A stretch of 33,130 nt of DNA from an uncultured Bacilli bacterium (lineage in GTDB: Bacteria; Bacillota_I; Bacilli_A; RF39; UBA660), in assembly GCA_944350345.1 (NCBI GenBank), contig CALVOP010000010.1, positions 1 to 33,130 on the forward strand, written 5' to 3'. Shown in pieces: positions 16,240-25,478 of the stretch. The position numbers and the translations under genes are program-made. Under the pieces are notes generated by a model, which saw nothing but the letters and a program-made list of their open reading frames with translations, searched no databases and was not told the origin of the DNA. The first letter of the stretch is position 1, and each line of letters opens with the position of its first letter.

Positions 16240-17133
16240 ATGGAAGTTATAAATTTAAGTAAAAAAAAATTTAGAAATTTAAGACCATTAAAATTACCTA
16301 AATCAGTATTAAATACCGAGACAAAAATATACAAATTTGAAAGGGGGAAAAAACAATACATTTTAAAGCAAATATATAATGACAAAGGCCCCTTATTAGC
16401 TTACAAATTATACACATTAGAAATGCTAAGCACTTATAAAGATTTTATCCCTGATAATTTTATATTACCTACAAATTTAGTCAGTGTTAATCAAAAAGTT
16501 GTTGGTTTCACAACCCCATTCATATCAGGTATCAACTTACAGGAAATATTAAACAGCCCAAGTATAGATAGAAAAGAAAAAATATATTATTTAAAAAGAA
16601 TTGGCGAAATTTTAGAAAATATAAAAAATATTAGACATTATACCCCTTTAACTGATTTTTATATAAACGACTTACACGAGTCAAACTTTTTAGTTAACAA
16701 CCAAAAAAAGCAATTATACGTTGTTGATACAGACAGTTTTAAAATTGCAAACAATAGTGTTTTTTGTTCAAGATATCTATCACCATCGCCTTTATTTAGG
16801 CATGCAAATACAAAAAAATATCCACGAATTCACACATTTAATATTGGCGGATATGTAATGCCAAATGAAAATAGTGATCTATATTGTTATTCAATTATAG
16901 TGTTAAATTTCTTATATGGAGCTAACGTCAACAACATGAATCTAAGTGAATATTACACATACCTAACATATTTATCAGAAATTGGAATAGATAAAGAACT
17001 AATTGACATATTTGCAAACTTACTAACAGCAAAACAAAACCAAAATCCGTATCATTTACTAGACACATTATCATACGAGCAAATTGGAAAAGCATCAAAA
17101 AAAGTATTTAGTTTAAAAAAAAAATTAATTTAA
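16240..17133 (+). CDS. Protein-kinase-fold protein of unknown substrate
   Basis: A 297-residue protein with a reduced kinase fold: lysine in YILKQIY (residue 43), a hinge-like stretch near 90-105, catalytic-loop-like NDLHESNFLV (D144, H146, N149) and a metal site VVDTDSF (D163, D165). The HxxN...DxD pattern is closer to aminoglycoside/spore-coat/lipopolysaccharide kinase families than to Hanks kinases. It ends in a basic tail and has no membrane segment. It is the only plus-strand gene among leftward neighbours from position 1 to 23476 and overlaps the next gene convergently by 9 bases. The substrate cannot be told. Confidence 0.65.
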   Translation: MEVINLSKKKFRNLRPLKLPKSVLNTETKIYKFERGKKQYILKQIYNDKGPLLAYKLYTLEMLSTYKDFIPDNFILPTNLVSVNQKVVGFTTPFISGINLQEILNSPSIDRKEKIYYLKRIGEILENIKNIRHYTPLTDFYINDLHESNFLVNNQKKQLYVVDTDSFKIANNSVFCSRYLSPSPLFRHANTKKYPRIHTFNIGGYVMPNENSDLYCYSIIVLNFLYGANVNNMNLSEYYTYLTYLSEIGIDKELIDIFANLLTAKQNQNPYHLLDTLSYEQIGKASKKVFSLKKKLI

Positions 17134-17940
17134 TAAATCATATAAAGACAAAACCTTGATCCCTTTACCATTTATATGACTTATAATACTACTAAGTTCA
17201 CTGGTAACATATTTATTTCCTTTTAAAATATATATGTTACCTTTTTCTAATGTATTTTTAATATTTAGCAAAAAATTTTTATTATAAACAAAATCAGTTT
17301 TAACAGAATTAATGCCTTTATCTTTACAGATACCAATTACATCATAATCATTATAAACACAAAAAGTATCAATTTTAAAGTCATCAATTATTTTATAAAA
17401 AGCATTAAAATCTTCCTCATTCTTCCCGCCATATAAAATAGTATTACCATTATTAGCTAAATCATAAAACAAACTTTTATCATCTTGTAGTAATTCACCA
17501 TCAACAATATAATTTAAATTAACACCTTTACTTAAAGCAACATCATTTATACTACTTACCAAATCAACATCATCAACCAAAATAAGTAAACTAACAGCAT
17601 TTTTACTTTCATTTCCTTTAATAATATATTTATCAACATACTCAGCCTTATTAATAGAACAATCATCTTCCTCAAAAACAAAAAGATCCTCATTATAACC
17701 AAAGCCTTTCATATTAGAATAACTAGCATATTCATCGACTACTAAACCACTAACACCAAGAACAACACCTTCATCAGTAGAATAACCTTCAACACAAGAA
17801 GAATTATTAACAGACGCATACTTTACAATTTGTTCCATTAAAGGATCATTTTTATTAACCATTTTAACAACCTTATCAGTATAATAAAAACTAAAAACAA
17901 CCAAAACTAAAAGGCCAATATATTCAAATGTTTTTTTCAC
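17125..17940 (-). CDS. Membrane-anchored, degenerate NodB/polysaccharide-deacetylase-like protein
   Basis: A 271-residue protein with one N-terminal membrane helix (about residues 5-25) and an extracytoplasmic domain. The C-terminal half (LANNGNTILYGG, NSVKTDFVYNKN, ISHINGKGIKVLSLYDLLN) has the rhythm of NodB-type deacetylases, which end with a helix and a final strand like this. The catalytic TFDDG and HxxxH motifs are not visible, so enzyme activity is doubtful. I chose the GTG start at 17940 because GAGGTG lies six bases before it. It follows serS after a 56-base gap and may share its transcript. Confidence 0.45.
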   Translation of the reverse strand: MKKTFEYIGLLVLVVFSFYYTDKVVKMVNKNDPLMEQIVKYASVNNSSCVEGYSTDEGVVLGVSGLVVDEYASYSNMKGFGYNEDLFVFEEDDCSINKAEYVDKYIIKGNESKNAVSLLILVDDVDLVSSINDVALSKGVNLNYIVDGELLQDDKSLFYDLANNGNTILYGGKNEEDFNAFYKIIDDFKIDTFCVYNDYDVIGICKDKGINSVKTDFVYNKNFLLNIKNTLEKGNIYILKGNKYVTSELSSIISHINGKGIKVLSLYDLLN

Positions 17941-17996
17941 TAAATACACCTCATTTAAATATATGACCTTTATTAATTTTTAAAACATACTTTATT

Positions 17997-19283
17997 TTAT
18001 TTTTTAGGATTAATAACCTTCATTCCACCCATATAAGGAACTAAAACTTCCGGAACAATAATACTTCCATCACTTTGATAATTATTTTCAATCACGGCAA
18101 TTAATCCCCTAGGAGTTGCTAAAACAGTATTATTAAGAGTTGCAACATACTTATTACCATCCTTAGTTTTCATCCTAATACCCAACCTTCTCGCTTGAGC
18201 TTCACCTAAAGTAGAACAAGAGCCAACTTCAAAATACTTTTGTTGTCTAGGACTCCATGCTTCTATATCACAAGACTTAACTTTCAAATTAGCAAGATCC
18301 CCACTACAACACTCCAAAATACGAACAGGAACATCTAAACTCCTAAAAAAGTCAACAGTAAACTTCCACATCTTGTTATACCAATCCATAGCATCTTCAG
18401 GCTTACAAAGAACAACCATTTCTTCCTTTTCAAACTGGTGAGCCCTATAAATACCCCTTTCCTCTATACCATGCGCTCCAACTTCTTTTCTAAAACATGG
18501 AGAATAAGAAGTCAAAGTAATTGGAAGTTCTTCCTCTTTAACAATTTGACCCTTAAACTTGCCAATCATAGAATGCTCACTTGTACCAATCAAATACAAA
18601 TCCTCATCTTCAATTTTATACATCATATTATCCATTTCTTCAAAACTCATAACACCGCTTACTACATCACTTCTAATCATAAAAGGAGGAACACAATAAA
18701 TAAAACCTTTATCAATCATAAAATCCCTAGCATAACTAATCAAAGCAGAATGAAGTCTTGCAATATCGCCCATCAAATAATAAAAACCATTACCACTCAC
18801 CCTACCAGCGCTTTCTTTATCGAGACCACTAACACTTTCAAAAATATCTGCATGATGAGGTATTTCATAATTTGGAACGACAGGGTCTCCAAACTTTTCA
18901 ATTTCAACATTTTCAGTATCATCTTTACCAATTGGAACACTATCATCAATTATTTGAGGAATATCTAACATTTTAGTTTTAATCAACTCTTCAAGCCCTA
19001 CTTCAATTTTCTCATACTCTTCAATATCATCATCTATTTTAGAAATATCAATTCTAACTTGAGCCGCTTCATCTTTCTTACCCTCGCGCATCAAAGAACC
19101 AATTTTATCACTTAATTTATTTTTTTCACTTCTTAAATTATCAGCATTACTTTTAGCCTCTCTAAATCTAACATCAAGTTCATAAATTTCATCTACCAAA
19201 GGAAGTTTTTCATCTTGAAACTTCTTTTTAATATTTTCCCTAACTAATTCTCTATTTTCCCTAATCAAATTAATATCTATCAT
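17997..19283 (-). CDS. serS: Seryl-tRNA synthetase
   Basis: Class II synthetase charging tRNA-Ser, cytosolic. The 428-residue protein has the N-terminal antiparallel coiled-coil arm (residues 1-110, Lys/Glu rich) and a class II core with IGTSEHSMIG, FRKEVGAHGIEERGIYRAHQ (motif 2) and NNTVLATPRGLIAVIENN (motif 3 region). I start at the ATG at 19283 behind AAGGGTG; a GTG three codons earlier lies within that site. A T-box leader lies upstream, so expression should respond to uncharged tRNA-Ser. Confidence 0.97.
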   Translation of the reverse strand: MIDINLIRENRELVRENIKKKFQDEKLPLVDEIYELDVRFREAKSNADNLRSEKNKLSDKIGSLMREGKKDEAAQVRIDISKIDDDIEEYEKIEVGLEELIKTKMLDIPQIIDDSVPIGKDDTENVEIEKFGDPVVPNYEIPHHADIFESVSGLDKESAGRVSGNGFYYLMGDIARLHSALISYARDFMIDKGFIYCVPPFMIRSDVVSGVMSFEEMDNMMYKIEDEDLYLIGTSEHSMIGKFKGQIVKEEELPITLTSYSPCFRKEVGAHGIEERGIYRAHQFEKEEMVVLCKPEDAMDWYNKMWKFTVDFFRSLDVPVRILECCSGDLANLKVKSCDIEAWSPRQQKYFEVGSCSTLGEAQARRLGIRMKTKDGNKYVATLNNTVLATPRGLIAVIENNYQSDGSIIVPEVLVPYMGGMKVINPKK

Positions 19284-19331
19284 ATCATTCACCCTTTCTT
19301 TAGATATTATTTTCCAAAAACCTTATAAAAT

Positions 19332-19526
19332 AAAAAAAGACGGTACAAGGAGTGCAAAGCACGGTACCATCCCATCTTTAACTTATTTACATATAACGGT
19401 CTCCCGGAAATAGTTTACTATTCTGCTCTAAGGAAGAAATTAAAAATCATATTTATTAGTTTACACCAGCCACTAACTCTCTTTAAAATACAAATAATTA
19501 ATCATACCCTTTTCACTGCATTTAAT
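19332..19526 (-). promoter_or_regulatory. T-box riboswitch of serS
   Basis: On the minus strand a stem I region contains AGAGAG and GGCTGGTG, a possible Ser specifier (TCT or TCC within 19432-19437), and the T-box TGGGATGGTACCGTGC at about 19360-19375. It ends in a terminator: GATGGTAC pairs with GTACCGTC around a CGTGC/GCAC inner stem, followed by seven T. This architecture is standard for aminoacyl-tRNA synthetase leaders: uncharged tRNA-Ser binding favours the antiterminator. Together with the promoter it accounts for nearly all the 339 bases between serS and the histidine kinase gene. Confidence 0.9.
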
Positions 19527-19532
19527 AACTAA

Positions 19533-19561
19533 ATGTTAACATAATAAAAATATAAAGTCAA
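19533..19561 (-). promoter_or_regulatory. Promoter of the T-box/serS transcript
   Basis: TTGACT (19556-19561), a 17-base spacer and TAACAT (19533-19538) on the minus strand, just upstream of the T-box leader. Confidence 0.6.
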
Positions 19562-19566
19562 ATTCA

Positions 19567-19590
19567 AAATTGACAAAATTTATCAATTTT
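19567..19590 (-). terminator. Weak candidate terminator after the histidine kinase gene
   Basis: An inverted repeat of AAATTGA / TCAATTT lies about 35 bases past the histidine kinase stop. The T-run after it is interrupted, so it may be only an AT-rich coincidence. Confidence 0.3.
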
Positions 19591-19622
19591 AAATTAAAAA
19601 AGTTATTAAATTTAATACTTCA

Positions 19623-21470
19623 TTATTTTAAAACAAAATTTATTTTTTCTGCTAATTGTTCTTTTGTAAAAGGTTTAGACAAATATTCAACAAATCCAAG
19701 TTGTAGATATTTTTCTTTTGCACCTACTACAGCATCAGCAGTAAGTGCAATAACTGGAATATCAAATTTAGGAATTTGTTGTAATTTTGTTAAAGTTTCT
19801 TCACCAGATAAATCAGGCATCATTATATCCATTAAAATCAAATCATAATTCATGTCATTTTCTAACTTATTTATGCACTCAATACCACTATCACAAGTTT
19901 CTACTTCATGGCCTAATTGCATTATGAAACGCGCTGCCACTTTTTGATTTAATTTGCTATCATCTACTATCAAAATCTTTTTTTTACTTTTTATAGCACA
20001 ATTTAACAAAGATAAATTCTCTTGGCTTTTATTTTCACCACCATTATTTTCCTTAGAATCTTCCACTATTTTTTGAGGTATTTGAACAATAAATAATGAA
20101 CCAATTCCATATTGACTTTGAACATTAATTTTACCACCCATCATATCAACTAATGACTTAGTTATTGCTAAACCTAAACCCGTTCCTTCAATTGTAGTAT
20201 TTACATCATCCTCTAGTCTATGAAATTTATTAAATAATTTATCAATATTTTCTTTTTTTATACCACGTCCTGTGTCTTGCACACTTATTATTAACAAACA
20301 ATTTTTTCCTTTTATGATACATTTAACATTTAAATCTACTATACCTCTTTCTGTATATTTAAATGCATTTGTAAGCAAATTACTAATAATTTCTTTTACA
20401 TATGTTTTATCACCAATTAAGTAAGTAGGAACATCTTCTGCAATATTAATTTTAAAATTTATAGGCTTACCATCTATTTTAGTAGAAGCAATTTTAGCTA
20501 ATTTCGTAATTTCTTCTTTAAAATTATATTCTACTTCATTCAAATCAAAATTTTCACTTTCAATTTTATTAATATCCAAAATATTCCCAACAATTTCCAA
20601 CAATGTCATAGAAGCTGACTTTATATCATTTATGTCATCAATCATTTCTGGTGGAATATCACTTTCATATGACGTTAAATTATCAGAAAGTCCAACTATA
20701 GCATTTAAAGGTGTTCTTATCTCATGACTCATACTCGAAAGAAAATCACTTTTAGCTCTATTAGAGCGTTCTGCATGTTCTTTTGCCAAATTTAACTGTG
20801 TTATTACTTTAACATCAGGGTTTTCAATCGTATGAAACATTATATAAGTAATAACAATTATTGCTGGACTAATTAAATAATTTAAATTTGGAAACAACAT
20901 CTGTATAATTAATACTATTATTCCAAAAAAAGCTAAAGTATAAATAGGAATATATTTTTTATTTTTTATATTTTTAATATCTAAAATCACACATATAATT
21001 TGACATATAAAGCCTAAAGCAAACATAACGTATGTATATAAAATTGCTGACCCACTAGAAATAGTTACTTGTTCATTAATCTCTACGGTAATAGGTAACA
21101 ACAAAATCACTGTAGCATTAAACAAAGTCAAACATAAAAAGATTTTTTTTAACTTTTCAATATTTTGACTTTTTATTACAGAAATACATAAAGTATAAAA
21201 AGTTAAAATAGTTATCCACAAAAGTAAACAAAGCAAATAAACTTTATTAAAAATTTTTATTACTACTTCATTAATATTTAGATTAGGATTCACTAAAATT
21301 CCTAAAGCCAAGCCACTAACTGAAACCAAAATAGTTACAATTAATAAAATTGCATATGTCTGATCTTCTATTTGTTTTTGTCTTTTCTTTTTAAAAAATA
21401 TAATACTTGTTATTATTATCAATAATAGCGCATAAGAATTTAATACTAAGAAACCTTGTATATTTTCCAC
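19623..21470 (-). CDS. Membrane hybrid sensor histidine kinase with C-terminal receiver
   Basis: A 615-residue protein. Residues 1-215 hold about seven hydrophobic helices with no recognisable ligand domain. A short linker leads to HisKA (SSMSHEIRTPLNAI, phospho-His at 249), then HATPase_c with NLLTNAFKYTERG (N box), DTGRGIKKENI (G1) and GTGLGLAI (G2). A receiver domain from about residue 497 has ILIVDDSKLNQ, phospho-acceptor Asp in LILMDIMMPD, conserved Thr in ALTAD and Lys in LSKPF. There is no output domain, so the phosphate must go elsewhere (an Hpt protein or a separate regulator, neither in the window). It starts 11 bases after the AMP-ligase gene, an operon pair. Confidence 0.92.
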   Translation of the reverse strand: MENIQGFLVLNSYALLLIIITSIIFFKKKRQKQIEDQTYAILLIVTILVSVSGLALGILVNPNLNINEVVIKIFNKVYLLCLLLWITILTFYTLCISVIKSQNIEKLKKIFLCLTLFNATVILLLPITVEINEQVTISSGSAILYTYVMFALGFICQIICVILDIKNIKNKKYIPIYTLAFFGIIVLIIQMLFPNLNYLISPAIIVITYIMFHTIENPDVKVITQLNLAKEHAERSNRAKSDFLSSMSHEIRTPLNAIVGLSDNLTSYESDIPPEMIDDINDIKSASMTLLEIVGNILDINKIESENFDLNEVEYNFKEEITKLAKIASTKIDGKPINFKINIAEDVPTYLIGDKTYVKEIISNLLTNAFKYTERGIVDLNVKCIIKGKNCLLIISVQDTGRGIKKENIDKLFNKFHRLEDDVNTTIEGTGLGLAITKSLVDMMGGKINVQSQYGIGSLFIVQIPQKIVEDSKENNGGENKSQENLSLLNCAIKSKKKILIVDDSKLNQKVAARFIMQLGHEVETCDSGIECINKLENDMNYDLILMDIMMPDLSGEETLTKLQQIPKFDIPVIALTADAVVGAKEKYLQLGFVEYLSKPFTKEQLAEKINFVLK

Positions 21471-21481
21471 GGAATTCCTCC

Positions 21482-23476
21482 CTATTTTTTAAGAACAAGT
21501 GACTTACCTTGTCTTTTTTTATAAATATTAATTGAACTAACAGTTAAATTAGTTTCTTCTACATCTACATTTATTTCTGTTCCATCTATCCCTTCATTAA
21601 TTAACTCATTATAGCTCACTTTACTATTTTTAGATAACGGTAAAGATATTCTAAACTTGAATTTTGAAGGTATTTGGCGTGAGGACATATTAGGGTTAGC
21701 AATTATCTCATTGTAAACTACTTCTCTTACTACTTCTATTTGATCATCATCCGACATATTTTCAGCATTTTCTAAAACAATATGGGCTATTGGCATCAAT
21801 CCACGTTGTTTATCATCATAATATTGAACTATTCTACAATATTTAACATTTGAATTTTGCTCTATAACTTGTTCAATTTCATATGGCTTAACTTTATAAC
21901 CATCAAATCTAGTAAAAGACCTATCTTTTCGAGACTCAAAAGTAAAAATTCCATCTCTATTCATTCGAACTAAATCACGTGTTCTAATATACGATTTTCC
22001 ATCTAATTCATAATGAGGAACTATTACATTATCATCTAATTTTCCGGCTGTGACAGCATCAGAAGAAACTACTAATTCCCCAATTATTTCATCAGAATCT
22101 TTATCAAATGATATAGGCACTAATTTATCATCTACATTAGGATCAACAACTGTATAAATAGTATCTGGCAATGGAATACCTATAGATTCATACTTATTAT
22201 AATCCTTTTGTGCATAAGAACCACATCCACAATATTCGCTCATTCCATGACCTTTTTCTACTTCAGCTTTACTTCCATGGGACTTTAACCAACAATTTAA
22301 TTTTTCTTCATCTAATCTTGTCATAGAATCGCCGCCATAAATAATTCTAGTAATACAAGACAAATCTTCTTTGTCTAAATATCTACAATCCGGTAACGAA
22401 GAAAGCCAAGAAGGCGTTCCTAATATGACATTAGGATGATACTTTTTAACCAAATAACCAAATTCATTTATTTCAAATTCAGGAATATCTATGCTATTTG
22501 AACCACTTGCCAAATTTAAAATAAAATTATTATCTGCTCCCAAAGGTGAAAAAAATGGTAATTCATGCAAAATTCTATCGCCAACTTTAAAGTTAGCACC
22601 TGCCTTAAATAATTGCTCAGTAGCTGATATTTGATTAAAATTTGTTAATGGGATAGGCTTTGCCCTTGCACCACTTGTACCTGAGGTATGTCCAATATAA
22701 TTTAACAAATCTGGTTCATAAACATAAGGTATTTGAACTGATTCACATTCACCCAACAAATCACAAATTCTTAAAACTTCTAAAGGTGACTTTTTAATTA
22801 ATTCTTGAAACAATTTACTTTCGCGGCTCATTTCTTTTAATTTTCTTAAAAGTGATTCATAAAACCTTATTTTCCTTATAGAATCATCACTTTTTTGATT
22901 TCTTAAAGTATTATAATTAATTACATCCCTTAAATAATCAATTCTCCCAATTATACTCATTGAGTCAACTGCACTTACTGTTACAATTGACTTAATGCCA
23001 AAGTCTTTTAATTCTTCTTCAATAGGTTTTAGCATTGCCAAATAACATTTATCAAGCGCAATAATATATTCTGCTTTTTCAAATTTAATTAATTCTAAAA
23101 CTTTTTTTGAATTAGCAATCAAATCCATAGAATCTGGTCTAGGATCAATAAAATCAGATACAGCACCAATTTGAGTAGCAGCTAACCAAAGCTGACCACT
23201 TTCTGGAATATTAGGAACTAAAAACATAATCCTACTTTCTTTTTTCACACCCAATGCTGTTAACATTTTAGAATAATTATCAACTTGCTCAAAAAAATCT
23301 TTATAACTTGTCTGCGAACCATAATAAGTTTCTGCAATACTATGAGTATTATTAATATTTTTCATCTTAATATATTCTGTTAAATTTGTTTTTGGAATTT
23401 CATAATTAATTTTATTTAAGTCATAATATTTCATCCAAGGTCTATCAACGTGTGGATACATTTTTTTCTTTTCCAT
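21482..23476 (-). CDS. AMP-forming acyl/aryl ligase (ANL superfamily), 664 aa
   Basis: Adenylate-forming enzyme that activates a carboxylic acid with ATP. Motifs in order: GHTSGTSGARAKPIPLTN (phosphate loop), GHGMSEYCGCGSYAQ (A5-like), GELVVSSDA, YIRTRDLVRM and FESRKDRSFTRFDGYKV (A7-A8 hinge), and a late lysine in PLSKNSKVSYNEL (A10). All catalytic positions look intact. An insert of about 90 residues (roughly 170-260) makes it longer than usual. It lacks a carrier-protein domain and no acyl carrier gene is nearby, so the substrate is unknown; a CoA ligase or carrier-loading enzyme are both possible. It is the first gene of a pair with a sensor kinase. A TATAAT box lies about 65 bases upstream. 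Confidence 0.85.
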   Translation of the reverse strand: MEKKKMYPHVDRPWMKYYDLNKINYEIPKTNLTEYIKMKNINNTHSIAETYYGSQTSYKDFFEQVDNYSKMLTALGVKKESRIMFLVPNIPESGQLWLAATQIGAVSDFIDPRPDSMDLIANSKKVLELIKFEKAEYIIALDKCYLAMLKPIEEELKDFGIKSIVTVSAVDSMSIIGRIDYLRDVINYNTLRNQKSDDSIRKIRFYESLLRKLKEMSRESKLFQELIKKSPLEVLRICDLLGECESVQIPYVYEPDLLNYIGHTSGTSGARAKPIPLTNFNQISATEQLFKAGANFKVGDRILHELPFFSPLGADNNFILNLASGSNSIDIPEFEINEFGYLVKKYHPNVILGTPSWLSSLPDCRYLDKEDLSCITRIIYGGDSMTRLDEEKLNCWLKSHGSKAEVEKGHGMSEYCGCGSYAQKDYNKYESIGIPLPDTIYTVVDPNVDDKLVPISFDKDSDEIIGELVVSSDAVTAGKLDDNVIVPHYELDGKSYIRTRDLVRMNRDGIFTFESRKDRSFTRFDGYKVKPYEIEQVIEQNSNVKYCRIVQYYDDKQRGLMPIAHIVLENAENMSDDDQIEVVREVVYNEIIANPNMSSRQIPSKFKFRISLPLSKNSKVSYNELINEGIDGTEINVDVEETNLTVSSINIYKKRQGKSLVLKK

Positions 23477-23717
23477 AATTAACCCTCTAATCTAAAATAC
23501 AAAATCACATTTAAGGAGTTATATTTAACACGTATATTATATCATACATTTCTTTTTAACAAAACGTATTTAATCACATTATTTTAAATATCTAAACATA
23601 GTTTTATATTTTCATTTAAATTTATAATAAATAGATTTACGTACAAAATATAATATAGCCATACTTTTTATTTTTAAAATGAATATCCAAATTATTTTTA
23701 TTAAATAAAATTGAAAA

Positions 23718-23746
23718 TTGACAAACATTTGTTTATAAAGTAAAAT
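23718..23746 (+). promoter_or_regulatory. Strong promoter before the truncated uvrB copy
   Basis: Perfect TTGACA (23718-23723), 17-base spacer and TAAAAT (23741-23746), followed by AAAAGGAG before the ATG at 23791. The 314-base gap 23477-23790 otherwise holds only the ligase-gene leader and AT-rich sequence. This is probably the original uvrB promoter. Confidence 0.7.
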
Positions 23747-23790
23747 AAAATACAAAGAACTTACAATAAATAAAAAAAGGAGAAAATAAA

Positions 23791-24099
23791 ATGTTCAAAT
23801 TAGTATCAAAATACAAACCAAGTGGTGATCAACCTCAAGCAATAAAAAAGTTAGTTGATAGACTAAAAAGCGGAAAAAAAGAACAAGTACTTTTAGGCGC
23901 AACAGGAACAGGTAAAACATTTACGATTGCAAACGTTATACAAGAAGTCAACAAGCCCATACTAGTTTTAGCCCATAATAAAACATTAGCAGGACAATTA
24001 TATAGTGAATTCAAAGAACTATTTACCGAATACCGTATTTTATATTTTGTCTCATATTATGAAAATACCTCAAATCCTGTATTATTTAATGCTGTTTAG
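23791..24099 (+). pseudogene. Truncated 5' copy of uvrB
   Basis: The first 89 or so codons match the 5' end of the intact uvrB at 25479 at roughly 88% base identity (about 32 differences in 267 bases), including the Walker A GATGTGKT. Homology stops at FVSYY, just before the damage-binding beta-hairpin; about 13 unrelated codons lead to TAG. The fragment cannot be a functional UvrB, although it has a better promoter and an intact ribosome binding site. Differences are mostly silent, so the copy was under selection before it was separated or came from a relative. Confidence 0.88.
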
Positions 24100-24160
24100 T
24101 ATCGTTTAGTCTTCTATTTGTGGATAAAATAATAATAAAAGTATTAAACATAACTAAACG
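24094..24160. repeat. GTTTAGT direct/inverted repeat group at the end of the uvrB fragment
   Basis: GTTTAGT occurs at 24094-24100 and again within CGTTTAGT at 24103-24110; its inverted form ACTAAACG is at 24153-24160. The cluster sits at the breakpoint between the uvrB fragment and the RhuM gene. It could be an element end, a recombinase site or an operator. Confidence 0.4.
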
Positions 24161-24235
24161 AAAAAAATAAATTTGTGATTTTTATTAATATCAATTAGTC
24201 TTAGTAAAAATTAATGTATGAAAGGATCAAAATAA

Positions 24236-25267
24236 ATGAGTAATATAACAATTGGAAATGAAAAAAATATTTTATTTTATAGTGATGAAAATGGACAAAC
24301 TAAAGTAGAAGTAATTCTACAAAATGAAAATGTTTGGTTAAATGTAAATGCAATAGCTACTCTTTTTGATGTACAAAGACCTGCTATTGTAAAGCATATA
24401 AATAATATATATAATGATGAAGAATTAAGTAAAGAATCAACTTGTTCCATTTTGGAACAAGTTCAAATTGAAGGAACACGAAGTATTAAAAGACAAAAAG
24501 AATACTATAATCTAGATATGATTATTTCTATTGGATTTAGGGTTAATTCTAAAAAAGCAATTAAATTTCGAAGTTGGGCAAATGAGATAATTAAAGATTA
24601 TATGATCCAAGGTTTTGCACTTGATGATGATAGATTTATGAAAGCAAGAAAATCTGATCAAGAATATTTTAAAAGATTACTTGAAAGAATAAAACTAATT
24701 CGTACTAGCGAGAGAATATTTTATCAAAAAATTACAGACATATTTGCTGAGTGTTCTATTGATTATGATAAAAACAGCGATATAGCAAAAGATTTTTATT
24801 CAACTATTCAAAATAAATTTCATTATGCTATTACTGGTAATACTGCAGCAGAAATCATCTACAATAGAGTTGATAGTCAAAAGGAGAATATGGGACTAAC
24901 AAACTGGAATAAATCTCCTGATGGAAAAATCTTAAAATCAGATGTTTCTATTGCTAAAAATTATTTAGAAGAAAAAGAAATAAAAAATTTAAATAATTTG
25001 GTAAACTTATTTTTAGATATTGCAGAAAATAATGCTGAAAGAAATTTATCAATGACTATGGAAGATTGGAAGAATGAGATAGAAACATCCTTAAAATTAT
25101 TCCACTATGATGTATTAAAAGGCAAAGGAAAGATTTCTGCTGAAAAAGCAAAACAAAAAGCAGAAAATGAATATGAAAAATACAAAATTATACAAGATAA
25201 AAAATTTGTTTCTGATTTTGATAAATTATTAATAGAAGCAAATAAAATTGATAATAAACAGGAGTAA
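24236..25267 (+). CDS. RhuM-family (virulence RhuM/YhdN-type) protein
   Basis: A 343-residue protein whose N-terminal half (ILFYSDENGQTKVEVILQNE, VWLNVNAIATLFDVQRPAI, YYNLDMIISIGFRVNSKKAIKFRSWANEI) is the RhuM hallmark, with a KilA/Bro-like layout. RhuM genes occur in accessory regions, genomic islands and near restriction or Fic genes; their biochemical role is unknown. The C-terminal half is helical and charged. It starts after an AAAGGA site and is the only cargo gene between the two uvrB copies. No integrase or transposase is in the interval. Confidence 0.85.
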   Translation: MSNITIGNEKNILFYSDENGQTKVEVILQNENVWLNVNAIATLFDVQRPAIVKHINNIYNDEELSKESTCSILEQVQIEGTRSIKRQKEYYNLDMIISIGFRVNSKKAIKFRSWANEIIKDYMIQGFALDDDRFMKARKSDQEYFKRLLERIKLIRTSERIFYQKITDIFAECSIDYDKNSDIAKDFYSTIQNKFHYAITGNTAAEIIYNRVDSQKENMGLTNWNKSPDGKILKSDVSIAKNYLEEKEIKNLNNLVNLFLDIAENNAERNLSMTMEDWKNEIETSLKLFHYDVLKGKGKISAEKAKQKAENEYEKYKIIQDKKFVSDFDKLLIEANKIDNKQE

Positions 25268-25271
25268 TAAT

Positions 25272-25358
25272 ATGAATGATTATTTTAAAAATGATGAGTA
25301 TTGGAAAGAACATATAAATAAAAACTTTGTTAATTTTAATATTTTTACTATTATTTAA
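25272..25358 (+). CDS. Small ORF after the RhuM gene, 28 aa
   Basis: It starts four bases after the RhuM stop, with AGGAG at good spacing (the site overlaps the RhuM end), and encodes a peptide beginning MNDYFKNDEYWKEHINKN, then a short hydrophobic end. It could be the remaining N-terminus of a larger gene once co-transcribed with rhuM, or a chance frame. Confidence 0.35.
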   Translation: MNDYFKNDEYWKEHINKNFVNFNIFTII

Positions 25359-25478
25359 TATTATTTTTTTCGTAAAATGAAATTTGTGGCTTTTATTTGA
25401 TCTTAACACAAAAATTAGATTACTAACCACAAAAATACGTAAAATTTTAATAAAAAATAAAATAGGAGGTGACTAAAA

